Shown here: positions 1-10,926 of the stretch, piece after piece
Layout of the letters: every line of letters begins with the position of its first letter
Position numbering within the stretch: the stretch's first letter is position 1
Assembly (NCBI GenBank): GCA_023614405.1
Contig: CM042687.1
Coordinates: 233,580,292 to 233,644,291 of the forward strand
Direction: 5' to 3'
Source: Avena insularis
Lineage: Eukaryota > Streptophyta > Magnoliopsida > Poales > Poaceae
Length of the DNA: 64,000 nucleotides
The notes under the pieces: model-generated
The model's database searches: none
Told to the model about the DNA's origin: nothing
Seen by the model: the letters and a program-made list of their open reading frames with translations, nothing else
Made by a program: the position numbers and the translations under genes

Positions 1-1320
1 ATCCTTCATCGAAAACTTATTGTTTAAGTAACGTTTTACGCTTTTCAAAAGTTCCACATCATTACCAATCAACAATATGTCATCCACATGCATTATTAGG
101 TATGCTATAGATCTCCCACTCATTTTCTTGTAAATACAAGATTCTCCATAAGTTTGGACAAATCCAAACCCTTTGGTCACCTCATCAAACCGGAGATTCC
201 AACTTTGGGATGCTTGCTTTGGCCCATAAATGGAACGATGAAGTTTGCATACCTTGTCAAAATCCTTAGAATCGACAAAACCCTTGGGTTGCACCATGTA
301 CAACTCTTCCTCAATGTTTCCATTTAGGAACAGAGTTTTGACATGCATTTGCTAGATTTCATATTCTAAAAATGCAGCAATTGCTAACATAAGCCTAACA
401 GACTTTAACATCTACGGGTGAGAAAGTCTCATTGTAGTAAACTCTTTGAATTTGTCGAAAACCTTTTGCGACAAGTCGAGCATTATAGACGGTTATGTTA
501 CCTTCAACGTCCGTTTTCTTCTTAAAGATCCACTTATTCTGAATGGCCTTTCAGTCATTGGGAAGGTCCACCAAAGTTCAAACATGATTTTTGTACATGA
601 ATCTCATCTCGGAATTCATGGCTTATAGCCATTTGTCAGAATCTAGGCTCATCATCGCTTCATCATATGTTGCAGGGTCATCGTTCTCAACAACCATGAC
701 ATACATGATGGGATCTCCGTACCACTTAGGAGCATTACACGTCCTTGTTGACTTGCGAGGTGCGGTAGTGTTCTCTTTCATAACTTCATGATTCTCATCA
801 TTAGTTCCCTCCTCAGCTGATGGAGTCACCACTGGAATAGTTTCGGATATTGCGCTACTCCCCATATCATGAAGAGAATGTTCAATAACCTTGTCGAGTG
901 CTACCAAACGCTTTCTCCAAAAAGGATCCATTCTTGGCAATGAAAACGTTGCCCTCAGATCTGTGATAGAAGGTATACCCAATTTTTCTTTTGGGTATCC
1001 TATGAAGACACATTTTTCCGCTTTGGGTTCAAGTTTATCTGGCTAAAGTTTCTTCACATAAACATCACATCCCCAAACTTTCAGAAATGATAGTTTAGGT
1101 TTATTGCCAAACCATAATTCATACAATGTCGATTTAACAGATTTAGATGGTGCCATATTTAAAGTGAATGTAGTAGCTTATAGTGCATGACCCCAAAATG
1201 ATAGTGTAAAATCTGTGAGGGACATCGTAGATTGAAAAATATCCAATAAGGTATGATTATGACACTCGGAAATAGTGTTTCACTATGGTGTTCCTACAGG
1301 AGTGAGTTGTGAAACTATTC
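1..1320 (-). pseudogene. RLC-A reverse transcriptase and integrase-RT linker (partial)
   Basis: Minus-strand copia pol segment. It runs from the end of integrase through the variable linker (about 620-980, with the conserved SFLEK-like and PEWYG-like patches decayed) into the RT fingers and palm, and is cut by the window edge just after the catalytic box. The palm motif, normally YVDDILLIGN in this group, reads HVDDILLIGN near 75-115, so the first residue has changed. The reading frame is broken several times. Equivalent segments with better-preserved motifs are present in RLC-B (18147-19340) and RLC-C (34900-36356), which makes the assignment secure. The RT would copy element RNA into cDNA in the cytoplasmic particle. 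This copy cannot do so. Confidence 0.85.
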
Positions 1321-2060
1321 CACATTGTTTCATGTGTGTGTGCCAAACTTGTAACTAAGATACTCTCCTCCATGATCTGATCGTAGAAATTCGATCTTTC
1401 TATTACAATGATTTTCCACTTCACTCTGAAATTCCTTAAACTTTTCAAAGATTTCAGACTTGTATTTCATCAAGTAAATATATCCATATCTACTCAAATC
1501 ATCCGTAAAAGTAACAAAATAATGATATCCACCGTGTGATGATACACTCATTGGTCCACATACATTGGTATGTATGATTTCCAATAAGTCTATCGCCCGC
1601 TCCATAGACCCGGAGAACGGGGTTCTAGTCATCTTTCCCATAAGGCATGGTTCACATGTCTCAGATGATTCAAAATCAAGTGATTCCAATAGTCCGTTAG
1701 AATGGAGCTTCTTCATGCGTTTTACACCAATATGACCCAAACGACAATCCACATGTATGCAGCAATATCATCATTCATCTTAATTCTTTTGGCATTCACA
1801 TTATGGATATGTGTACTACTACTATCAAGATTCATAAGGAATAAACCATTCTTCTAAGGCGCATGACCATAAAATATATTATTCATGTAGAATGAAAAAC
1901 CATTGTTCTCAGATGCAAACGAATAACCGTCTTGCAATAAACAAGATCCAGATATAATGTTCATGCTCAACGTAGGCACCCAATAACATTTATTTAGTTT
2001 CATCACTAATACCGATGGTAGATGAAGAGGCGGCGTCCCGACATCAATCACATCAACCTT
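1321..2060 (-). pseudogene. RLC-A integrase
   Basis: Copia integrase on the minus strand. The N-terminal zinc region (CRLGHIGVKRM and CEPCLMGK, about 1640-1755) is present, but the residue pair before it reads MD instead of the usual WH, so the first zinc-binding histidine is lost. The first catalytic aspartate, in the motif HTDVCGP or HSDVCGP in related copies, is asparagine here (HTNVCGP, about 1555-1580). The second, in FLRSDHGGEY, is kept. The central open stretch is 1330-1752, with stops on both sides. Compared with RLC-B (19623-20543), where HTD, RSD and the ERRNRT glutamate box are all intact, this copy is catalytically dead. Confidence 0.88.
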
Positions 2061-2348
2061 TCATCCATTGTCGACACGCATCGTCACCTCATCCCTCGCC
2101 AGTTGTCGATTATTCCTTTTCCCCTGTTTCGAGTTACATATGTTAGCAACCGAACCGGTATCAAATACCCAGGCGCTACTGCGACTACTAGTAAGGTACA
2201 CATCAATGACATGTATATCACATATAACTTTGTTCACTCTCCATTCCTTCTTACCAGCCAGATATTTTGGGCAATTGCGCTTCTAGTGCCCACCGCCATT
2301 GCAATAATAACACTCAGTATCTGGCTTAGGGCCAGCCTTGGTGTTCTT
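2061..2348 (-). pseudogene. RLC-A gag zinc knuckle and protease start
   Basis: Minus-strand piece between integrase and the LINE-1 insertion point. It holds a CCHC zinc knuckle beginning CYYCNGGGH at about 2268-2312, with an in-frame stop directly after the histidine, followed by KRNCPKYLAGKK. The aspartic protease motif VFDTGSVAN (active-site D-T-G) is at about 2146-2172. The rest of gag resumes beyond LINE-1 at 26344. The knuckle would bind element RNA for packaging and the protease would cut the polyprotein. Both are typical of Ty1/copia elements. Confidence 0.82.
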
Positions 2349-2471
2349 TTTTTTAGGGTAAAACAGTAGGGTAAAGAACACCACTGCAATTTTTATAATT
2401 CATAGAGAGTTACAAGTAGCGAATATTTACAAGTTTCAAGCCACCTCAAAGAGGGAGAACACTATGAGAAA

Positions 2472-3958
2472 CTATCTCCTATCTAAATTATTGCTAATCC
2501 AATCTTTGAGGTCCTGGTAATACTTTTTCTTAATTCTACACAGGACCCATCTTAATTCCTGAGAAACAATAGCCCTCCATTCATCAAGGGAGGCATGCTT
2601 GTTATTGAAGATTTCATTGTTTCTGCACATCCATATGCCCCAAGCCCCAAGAATAATGATTTCCATTGAAAAGGGGACTTTTAGGCCACTTTTAATACTA
2701 GTCAATGCCTCGAAGAGATCGAGATCATTGTCTTGGACAGGACAAATTTCAGCCCAGCATGCTTTTGCAAAAGGACAGCCCCAAAATAAGTGCAGAAGAG
2801 TTTCCTCACTCGTGCAACCATGGATCACACAATCATATGAAGCCAGAACGAATCTTTTCCTTTTCAAAAGATTTCTGGTGTTTAGCCTATCAAGGAGCAA
2901 AAGACAGAAGAACTTATGTTTTTGCTGGCAAGAGGACTTCCACAACCAGGAAAAGTGTGGTTGCACGGACTGGTATCCAGATAATGAAGAATAGGCCTTT
3001 TGGACTGAAAAAATAGCACTGCCCCAAATATAGGTCCATTTGTCCGTTTCTCCCTGCATTCCATCACTGAGGATTTTCTCAAGGCTTTGATATTCATGGT
3101 AAGATTGTTGTGTCAGAGGAAGAAAAAAGTGATCTTGCATGTTGGGTGTCTGTAAGAACTCACAAACAGAAATGTGAGGATTTTTTGCATAAGAAAGAAG
3201 ATGAGGAAGCTTATGCTGTAGGCATTCATCATTCCACATATCAGTCCAGAGAAGAGTGGATTTTCCATCTCCCACCGAGCACTTTGCTATTCCTTTAAAT
3301 ATGTCAACTAATTTCAGATGAGCTTTCCACCAAAAGGATCCCTCCAGACTTCGTCCAGGCAGTTTACCATTGGAGTAATAAGTGTTCCAAACAAGATGAA
3401 CCCATGGGATATCCTTGTGATTGTAGAATTTATCCAAATTTTTCAAAAGAAGTGCTGAGTTTTGAACATTAAGATCAAGCACCCCCAAACCTCCATGATT
3501 CTTTGGTCTACAAACTTTATTCCAGGCAACTAGGGCTTGACCTCTAGCTTGAACATTAGTGGTTTTCTTCCTCCACAAGCACTGCCTCATATACTTAATC
3601 AGCTGATCTTTAATAGAGACAGGAAGTTCAAAACAACTCATATAATATATGGGAAGGGAGGATAAGACAGATTTAACCAACTATAATTTTCCCCCATAGT
3701 TTAGGAAATCAGCAATCCCACATAATCTTATCTCTACTCTCTGAACAATAGGCAGAAAATGCTCCACTGCAGGCTTGTTGATGCTTAAAGGCAATCCAAG
3801 GTAAGTGAAGGGTAATGAGCCAGGGAGGCATGAAAGTGTGCTAGCAAAGTGCCTTAGCCTCTCAGAATCCATGTTGATTGGCATCATACTAGATTTAGAA
3901 TAATTGACTTTGAGTCCAGTGGAAAGGGCAAAAGTATGAAGTAGAGCCTTAAGGCACA
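2472..3958 (-). pseudogene. LINE-1 ORF2, C-terminal part (RT thumb and zf-RVT)
   Basis: C-terminal half of the LINE ORF2 protein. It runs from the RT thumb ([14 protein letters not shown], about 3870-3905) through FTYLGLPLS and a stop at 3681-3683 (after NYGGKL) into a long open stretch, 2472-3680. It ends in the reverse-transcriptase zinc-binding domain (PF13966 type): WLWKSSCQQKHKFF, then the Cys/His cluster HGCTSEETLLHLFWGCPFA (about 2755-2850), and a terminal helix-rich tail. The piece ends at 3958-3963, where RLC-B is inserted. The sequence resumes at 24368 with [10 protein letters not shown] on the N-terminal side. Apart from the one stop it is well preserved and keeps a block of the zinc domain that LINE-2 has lost. 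Confidence 0.93.
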
Positions 3959-3963
3959 ATAAT

Positions 3964-5682
3964 TGAAGGGTTTCGCAGCATAGTAAATCAAAATTTTCTA
4001 CGGATGCGAACGGGAAAAGCCAAGATCTAATCTAGGAGATGTAAACAACGAGGGGGGATAGATGAGATCTTCATACCCTTGAAGATTCGCACAGCGGAAC
4101 ATTCAACGGAACGTGGTTGATGTAGTCGTACTCGCTTCTCCTCCTCGCGATCTGATCCGATCTAACACCGCAAGTGGCGATGCCTCCGAGAGATGCACAC
4201 GTGCATCACCTCGACGTCTCCTCCTTCCTCGGTCCAGCAAGTGGGGTGGAGAGATGGATTGGATCTACAAGACGATGGCGTGGTGCAAGCGGTGGAGAGT
4301 TTCTGCGGCAGGGCTTCGCCTACGCGCAGTCGGGAGGGAGAGAGAGAGGAGGGGCAGCAGGGCGGCTAGGGTTGAGGAGGAGGTGTGGGGAGGGTGTGCC
4401 GCCAGCCCTCTTTATATAGAGGGGTGGGCGGCTGGCCCTTTCCCCTCCCCCAAGTCCTAGGCCGGCGGCCAAGGAGGGAGGAGTGGGGGGCAAGTTTCCC
4501 CCTTCTAGAAGCTCCCCTAGGGTTTCCCTAGGTGCTTGGCCGGCTGGTCCTATGGGGCCTTGTGCCCCTGGCCCAATACGGCCAGGGCACTCCCTCGTAG
4601 GCCCACGCCCCCTCCCGACAAGTGGGGCCACGTTGGTCCCACTCCGGAAGGTTCTAGAAGCTTCCGGTACAATACCGAATAACCCGAAACAATTCCGAAC
4701 TCCAAAAACTGCATTGCCTTATATGAATCTTATTCTCCGGACCATTCCGGAACCTCTCGTGATGTCCTGGATCTCATCCGAGACTCCGAACAGAAACTCA
4801 TAAACCAATTATCCAATCTATCCTAGCGTCGAGACATGTTAAGTGTGTGACCCTTCGGGTTCGAGAATATGCAGACATGATCTTCTATCAATAATCAACA
4901 GCGGGGTCTGGAAACCCATATTAACTCCCACACATTCATCGATGATCATATCAGATGAACCACGATGCCAGGATTCAATCAATCCCATATATATATTCCC
5001 TTTGTTGCGCGATATTTTACTTTCCCGAGATTCAATTGTCGGTACCGGTATACCTAGTTCAATCTCGTTCACAGCAAGTACTTTACTCGTTCTGTAATCT
5101 GATATCACTTTGTGATTAACTCCTTAACCACGTGCTTGCAAGCGGTGTTGATATCGATTACCGAGTGGGCCCGAAGTATATCTCTCTGACTTGGGAGGGA
5201 CAAATCCCATCTCGATACATACAACCCAAAAGGTACTTTCTGATCACCTGAGAGACACCTTTATGATCACCCTCTCATAGGATGACGTTTGATGACCTCA
5301 AAGCTTTCTTCCGATACCAGGGAGTTGCATTATCTCATGGTCTAAGGAATATAATATTTGACATAAGAAAAGCTTCACAAAGATGAACACGATGACACGA
5401 TCTAATTGCTCCGCTTAGTTTGGGTCTGTCCATCATATCATTCTCCCAATGATATGATCTCATTATCAATCGACAACTCATGTCTATGGTTAGGAAACCT
5501 TAACCATCATTAATCAATGATCTAGTCCATAGAGGCGTACTAGGGACACGGTGTTGTTCACAAACCACACAAGTATTAAAGTTTCCGCTTAATAAAATTC
5601 TAGCATGGAATATAAACTTTATCATGAACAAGAATTATAATAATAACATCTTTATTATTGCCTCTAGGGCATAATTCCAACA
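3964..5682 (-). repeat. RLC-B 3' LTR
   Basis: Left LTR of RLC-B, starting TG and ending CA when read on the minus strand. It matches 22651-24367 along its full length with scattered differences, for example gatgcgaac against gatgcaaac near the inner end. It contains the GC-rich untranslated region and, on the plus strand, open frames that are present in both LTRs but resemble nothing. No other element is visible within these 1.7 kb. Confidence 0.95.
4411..4419 (-). promoter_or_regulatory. TATA box in the RLC-B 3' LTR
   Basis: The minus strand reads tctatataaagag here, about 1.26 kb into the LTR. The same box lies at 23098-23106 in the 5' LTR, where it would drive the genomic transcript. Position and context match the BARE-1-type LTR promoter. 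Confidence 0.6.
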
Positions 5683-5697
5683 GTCTCCCACTTGCAC
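5683..5697 (-). other. RLC-B polypurine tract
   Basis: On the minus strand the sequence caagtgggagac directly precedes the 3' LTR. It is the plus-strand DNA priming site expected at this position. An identical tract borders the RLC-C LTR at 34397-34409. Confidence 0.75.
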
Positions 5698-5710
5698 TAG
5701 AGTCAATAAT

Positions 5711-6383
5711 CTAGTTTACATCTGGCAACAATCTAACACCCATGGCACTAAGGTGCTGATCATGTTTTGCACGTGGAAGATGTTTAGTCAATGGATCTGC
5801 GACATTCAGATCTGTATGTACTTTGCTAATCTTCAGATCTCCATCTGTTATATAATCTCAGATTATATGAAACTTGTGGTTGATATGCTTGGTCTTTGGA
5901 TGATATCTTGGTTCCTTAGCCAGTGCTATGGCGCCAGTGTTGTCACACAATATCTCCAGTGGGTCCAAGGCGCTTGGAACCACACCAAGCTCAGTGATGA
6001 AGTTCCTGATCCAAACTCCTTCACTTGACGCTTCTACAGCAGCCATGTATTCCGCTTCTACTGTAGATCCCGCGATCACGCTTTGCTTGCAGCTTCTCCA
6101 ACTCACAGCTCCTCCATTCAAAATATAAACTTATCCGGTCTGAGATTTAGAATCATCCTTGTCGGTGTTGAAACTAGCATCGACGTAACCCTTTACGACA
6201 AGCTGTTCATCACCTCCATAGACTAAGAACATTTCTTTAGTCCTATTTAAATACTTTAGGATGTTCTTCATGGCTGTCCAGTGTTCCACTCCTGGATCAC
6301 TTTGGTACCTTCTCGTCAAACTAAGAGCATTGGACACATCTGGTCTAGTACACAGCATGGCATACATGATAGAACCTATGGTT
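5711..6383 (-). pseudogene. RLC-B RT C-terminus and RNase H
   Basis: Last part of the RLC-B polyprotein on the minus strand. It begins with the RT end motif ASTIGSIMYAMLCTRPDV, which continues across the Tat-1 insertion from KVPLTS at 18150-18180. RNase H follows, with SWRSCKQSVIAGSTVEAEYM and CDNTGAIALAKEP (about 5870-6115), the usual copia RNase H motifs including the EAEY glutamate. In-frame stops occur near 6131 and at 5858-5860, where the arginine codon expected after FHII is TGA. Homologous sequence continues past this to the natural end at 5711, just before the polypurine tract. Confidence 0.9.
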
Positions 6384-6388
6384 GAGGC

Positions 6389-6889
6389 TGACATAGTTAT
6401 ACCCCACGGATACATGATCTCAGCATACCTGGTCCAGCCCAAGGAAGGCCCACGGCAATTATACGCCGGCCCATGAAGATTTTCGGGTGGCCAAGGCCCA
6501 TGACGCTTTCGGATCCTTGGAGAGCAAGACTAGAGTAGATAGGAAATTCAAAGGCGTAAAACCCTAGAACCTGTAACCGACTAGGTCTATGCCCGGGACC
6601 TGCCTGAGTCTATATAAAGGCTAGGAGGGCACGACCTAGATCTCCTCCTCATACTTTCGCATACACACCTCCACGCCAGATTGCATCTGCGCACCCCTGT
6701 AACCTTCGGTTCGGCCGTAATCAAGAGCAGACAAGCAGGAGTAGGGTTTTCCCTCCGGGGGCCTGAACCTGGGTAAACCTTGTGTCCCCGTGTTGCTTGT
6801 TTGCTAACCGTTCCACGATCTCCAGCATCCCCATCTTCTCCAAAACCCAAGTCCATAACAATGGGCATTGATGAGATCAAACCTCGTCA
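6389..6889 (+). repeat. Tat-1 5' LTR
   Basis: 501-bp LTR with TGAC...GTCA ends, matching 17649-18146. Visible differences include acatagtt/acatggtt near the start and a denser cluster around 6675-6705 (tctgcgcacccctgtaacc against tctcaagaccagaacc). An ATG at 6861 inside the LTR opens a frame that runs through the PBS to a stop at 7089. Confidence 0.95.
6611..6619 (+). promoter_or_regulatory. TATA box in the Tat-1 5' LTR
   Basis: tatataaag, 222 bp into the LTR. The same box is at 17871-17880 in the 3' LTR, and a similar tatataaagg lies in the Tat-2 LTR remnant on the minus strand near 30636-30650. This is the probable core promoter of the genomic RNA. Confidence 0.6.
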
Positions 6890-6891
6890 GT

Positions 6892-6909
6892 TGGCGCCGT
6901 CTGTGGGAA
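6892..6909 (+). other. Tat-1 primer binding site
   Basis: tggcgccgtctgtgggaa starts two bases after the 5' LTR. This is the PBS typical of many plant Ty3/gypsy elements. It pairs with a tRNA 3' end to prime first-strand synthesis. Confidence 0.85.
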
Positions 6910-7091
6910 CTGGGGACGCTGATTGTGCGATCGTGACGGTCCCAACCCGATCGATCTACAAATCTGCGGCGACGGAGAGTCACCTCCTCTTTGGCGCTTT
7001 CGACTTCACCGCCCACTCACAGGCCACCATGAAGGACTTCGAGCCCGTAGGAGACGGACTCGAGATCCTGTTCGGGAGCTTCTGCTTCTAG

Positions 7092-9124
7092 GTGGGGCAA
7101 ACTGGCACCCTCCACCTCCCTGAGCGGGTGCCCCTGCCATCAATCAGGCCCGCTTCATGGACCCCACACCCTGTGCTACACACAACATCATCAACAGATG
7201 ATTCCTACGACAGCAGCAGCTGCAACTCCGATCTGTGCGATCCGCCATCGGATGAAGGGACCTACGGTTCCGGATCTGAAAGCTGCGATAGCAGTGGACC
7301 AATCTACGAGCGCTACCAATGCGCTGTAGTCATCCAGGGTGACGTGGATCAGCAAACACCCAACCCGCCGCCCAACCCGACACCTAACCCGCCAGATCGA
7401 AACGGCGGGAACAGAAGAAGCCAGTCCCCCCCACCCGAAGGGGACAACAACGACCATGTGAGCCTCCTTAGCAAAGAAGGATGGGCCCAGGCATGCAACG
7501 CCGTGGCGGGCAACATAGTCCTGCCTGTAGACTCCTCCCGGGATCTGCTGATGGCCTACCATCTGCTCCTGATCGAGGATCACAAGAAGCAGGTCAAGAT
7601 GCAGGAGGTGCTTGACAAACGCAAGCAGCCTCAGAGTCCAGCGTGCGACGAGCCGCGCTCTCCGCCATGGGCATCGGCTCCAGCTCGAACGGCAACCAAG
7701 GCAACAAGCACCGCTCTCGGATGGAGAACATGGATCCCAAGGAGCGCCGTGAGGCGACCCGAACCCTCCACACATCCTTCATGGAAATGGACGCCGACGG
7801 CAACGTCATCCCGAAAACGCTGCAGGCTGTGATCATGGCAGCCACAGCGTACCTCGCTGCCCACCCACCTCCGGAGGGGGACCCGAAAAGAGCCATGCAC
7901 AAGTCCGCACTTACCGGACTCGGACTCGTCGGAGACGCGCTCCACCAGGAAGCTCCCACGGAGCCGAAGAAGAAAGCTCCGGTCAGGTTTGACCGCAACC
8001 CCACCCCTTCATCCGAAGAAGAGGAACATGACCTTCCTCGAAGAAAGAAGAGTTCGCGCCATCACAACCGCGACTACGACGCCAGATACACGCTCACACA
8101 ACGCAAAATCGACAAAGCGCGAGCCAAGCGCGCATGCTCGTCTGAATCCGAGATGGACGAAGACGAAGGAGAACTCTGCGGGGCCCGATGCTTCAGCAGA
8201 TCTGTTAGGCGAAGAAAGATGCCGCGAAATTTCAATCTTCCTTCGGATACTCCGAAGTTCGACGGCACACAAGACCCAAAGGCATGGCTCAGTGACCACT
8301 TGTCATCCGTCAAACTGCACGGTGGAAACAAAGAGACCTCCATGCAATGCCTTCAGCTGCAGCTGACATGCGCATCCCGGATCTGGCTTAGCATCCTATC
8401 TTCAGGGTCCATCCGAAGCTGGGAGGAGCTAGCTTACAACTTCATCCGAAACTTCAAGGGCATCAGCAAGAGGCCTGCCTCAATCGAAGAGTTGCGGGCC
8501 TGCACTCAACGAACGGGAGAATCCATTCGCTCGTACATACTACGCTGGTCCAACACCAAGAACTCCACAGCGCACATCTCTGAAGAGAGATCCATCGACG
8601 CCTTCAGGGATGGCGTCAAGCGCCAAGACTTCAAGGAGGAACTCGGGCGTGTCAAGCCCAAAACACTCGACCACCTCATGGACATCGCCAACAGGTGGGA
8701 TGATGGCGAAGATACCATCCACCGAGCACAATCGGAAGAAGAGGACGACTACAGCCGACGACGAGAGCATCGTAGCAAGAGAAGATCGTGTTCACGATTT
8801 ATCGCGACGGACACGGCGGATAGTCCGGATCGCCGCAACGACGCCAACCGCAACAGCGGAGGATACCGCGGAGGAAACTTCCGCGATGGAGGACGCCCAG
8901 CACAGTCGTGGCAGCGCCGCGACCGCGATAACGGACCCTCAGCATACGAAAAACTTTCGGGTCCATGCACCATCCACTTCTACATCGACAAGCAGGATGG
9001 CAAGAAGAAGGCAAGCCACATGCTCAAGGACTGCCGCGAGTTCCAGAAACTCAGTGAAAGCATGGTCCAGATGAGGCAGCAAGCTCCACTTCGGATTGGA
9101 ACGACTTCGCGCCAGGTGAGATAG
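7092..9124 (+). pseudogene. Tat-1 gag
   Basis: Gag polyprotein in two frames. The N-terminal, Pro/Ser-rich part (7092-7625; DSYDSSSCNSDLC, PPNPTPNPPDRNG) shifts frame near 7622 (KRKQ to AASESSVRRAALSAM). The main frame, open to 9124, holds a charged linker, then the retrotransposon gag domain (PF03732 type: WLSDHLSSVKLHGG, about 8280-8330, and WEELAYNFIRNFKG, about 8420-8465). A basic RGGNFRDGG tail follows, then a Cys/His box (CTIHF...SHMLKDC, about 8960-9035). The start is uncertain: ATG at 7667 is the first in the main frame, but homologous sequence begins earlier. The gag shell packages the RNA. Pol follows in another frame. Confidence 0.85.
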
Positions 9125-10020
9125 CGCATGGAGCTCCTCCACCGCCACCTGTAGGAGGCCCGAACCAACCAGTCGCACCAGCACAGAACAAAGCTGGGAA
9201 CAGGTATCCCCCGCCGAATGGAGCACTGATGATCCAGAAGGGGCGCCCCACGAATATGGTGCAGAAGAAAATCACCCGTCAGATCAACCTGGCCGTGGCA
9301 ACTCCACCCGCCATCCCTGAGTACCTCAGCGGATCGGAGTCCTGCATCAAGTTCAGTCGTTCGGATCACCCTTGCCAGATCCCTCGCCCAGGTCATGCTG
9401 CCCTGGTGCTGGAGGCGCAGATCAGAGGTTTTGAGATGAGCCGCATCTTCATGGACGGCGGTAGTGGCATCAACCTGATGTTCGCAAGTACTCTAGCAGC
9501 AATGCGGATCCCGCAGTGCAGCCTGGAACAGTCAGACACAACGTTCCACGGCATTGTCCCAGGAAAGGGCATATTCCCCCTGGGCAAAATATGGCTCGAC
9601 GTCATCTTCGGCAAGCCGGACAATTTCCGACTCGAACGGCTCGAATTCGAAGTGGTGGACTGGCCATCACAATACCACGTCATCCTCGGGCGTGTAGCAT
9701 TCGCAAGGTTCTTGGCTGTCCCACACTACGCATACCTGCTACTCAAGATGCCAGGACCGAAGGGCGTCATCACAATCCACGGGAGCTTCACCCGATCGGA
9801 CCAATGCAACAGGGATTTCAACAGAATCTCCCAATCATTCGGCATGCAGGAGGAGTTCGTAAGGCTCCGCGAGGTGACGGACAATGGGGCACCCCCAGTC
9901 GCACGACAAAACGCACCTGACATGTCCTTCGACTCCACCGTCAACACGAAGAAGGTGCAGGTCCATCTGACGGATGCCTCCAAGACGGCGCTGATCGCCA
10001 ACGACCTCAGCCCCGCATAG
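9125..10020 (+). pseudogene. Tat-1 protease region of pol
   Basis: The N-terminal part of pol is open from upstream of 9229 to a TAG at 10018-10020. The aspartic protease core reads FMDGGSGINLMF (about 9450-9482), so the usual D-S-G or D-T-G is D-G-G here. It is followed by VILGRVAFARF (about 9680-9712), matching the ILGR flap-end motif of retroviral-type proteases. The stop interrupts LSPA/ESALVEFLREHWEIFAW, where the same frame continues into RT, so it is most likely CAG to TAG. The protease would cut gag-pol. The domain order fits Ty3/gypsy. Confidence 0.85.
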
Positions 10021-10926
10021 GAAAGCGCGCTTGTCGAATTCCTCCGTGAGCACTGGGAAATCTTCGCCTGGTGTCCTGCGGACATGCCAGGAGTTCCCAG
10101 GGAATTCGCCGAGCATGCACTCAACGTCTTTCCAGACACCAAGCCCGTCAAGCAGTCCATCCAAAGACTATCCGAGCCACGGGCCGAAGCCATCGGGAAG
10201 GAAATAAATAGGCTACTCGCCGCAGACTTCATCAGGGAGATCAAAGAAAGCGAGTGGCTCACCATCAAGTCTCAAGTCCTCCTGGACTTCCTTGTACACT
10301 GGATGGAGCTGCAGCTGCCAGACACCCCAGACATGTCGCAGTCATGGACGATGCACTTCGATGGATCCAAGCGTGAAGCTGGAGCAGGAGCCGGGGTCAT
10401 ACTGACCTCCCCGCAGGGCGACCAGATGAAGTACGTCCTCTGGATGAAATTCCGAGCTTCCAACAATGAGGCCGAATACGAAGCCCTCATCCATGGCATG
10501 AGGATGGCAAAGATCTACGGTGCCATGCGCCTGGTCATCTATGGTGACTCCAACCTCGTCGTCCAGCAGACGATGAACGAGTGCGACACACATGCCGAAA
10601 ACATGATCGTGTACCGCGCACTCTACAACGCACTCGAAGGAGAATTCGACGGCTGCGAGCTTCGGCACGTTGGAAGAGAAAGCAACGAGGAAGCCGACAG
10701 ACTCGCCAACATCGGCTCCACCTGCACAAAGGTGCCACCGGGTGTGTTCCTCGAACAGATCTGCGTGCCATCCATCAAGCGGAAATTCCCCCAAGGATCA
10801 CCCGAAGAAGCAGAACACTCAGGGGCTATGCTGCCCGAAGGACACGAAGGACCCGAGAAACTGGACACAGAGGTCGCTATGGTCAACCTGACGCAGGTCA
10901 TGGCAGTTGAAGAAACTTGGACATGA
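10021..10926 (+). pseudogene. Tat-1 pol with RT core deleted; archaeal-type RNase H kept
   Basis: In the same frame as the protease. The first 80 residues are the start of a gypsy RT (WEIFAWCPADMPG, PVKQSIQRLSEPR, DFIREIKESEWL, to about 10260). The sequence then jumps to TIKSQVLLDFLVHWMELQ, which normally lies just before the second RNase H. The RT palm with its YxDD box and the gypsy RNase H are missing, yet the frame stays open. The archaeal-type RNase H (RVT_3, PF13456) follows with all acidic residues visible: HFDGSKREAGAG, NNEAEYEAL, YGDSNLVVQQ and NEEADRLAN (10345-10710). A TGA at 10924-10926 ends the stretch. The same frame continues into integrase. Confidence 0.9.

Noticed and set aside
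4113..4460. Plus-strand open frame of 115 codons, repeated at 22800-23147
   Set aside because: It lies in both RLC-B LTRs, so its duplication is explained by the LTR pair. The amino-acid composition is that of GC-rich untranslated DNA and no domain is recognisable.
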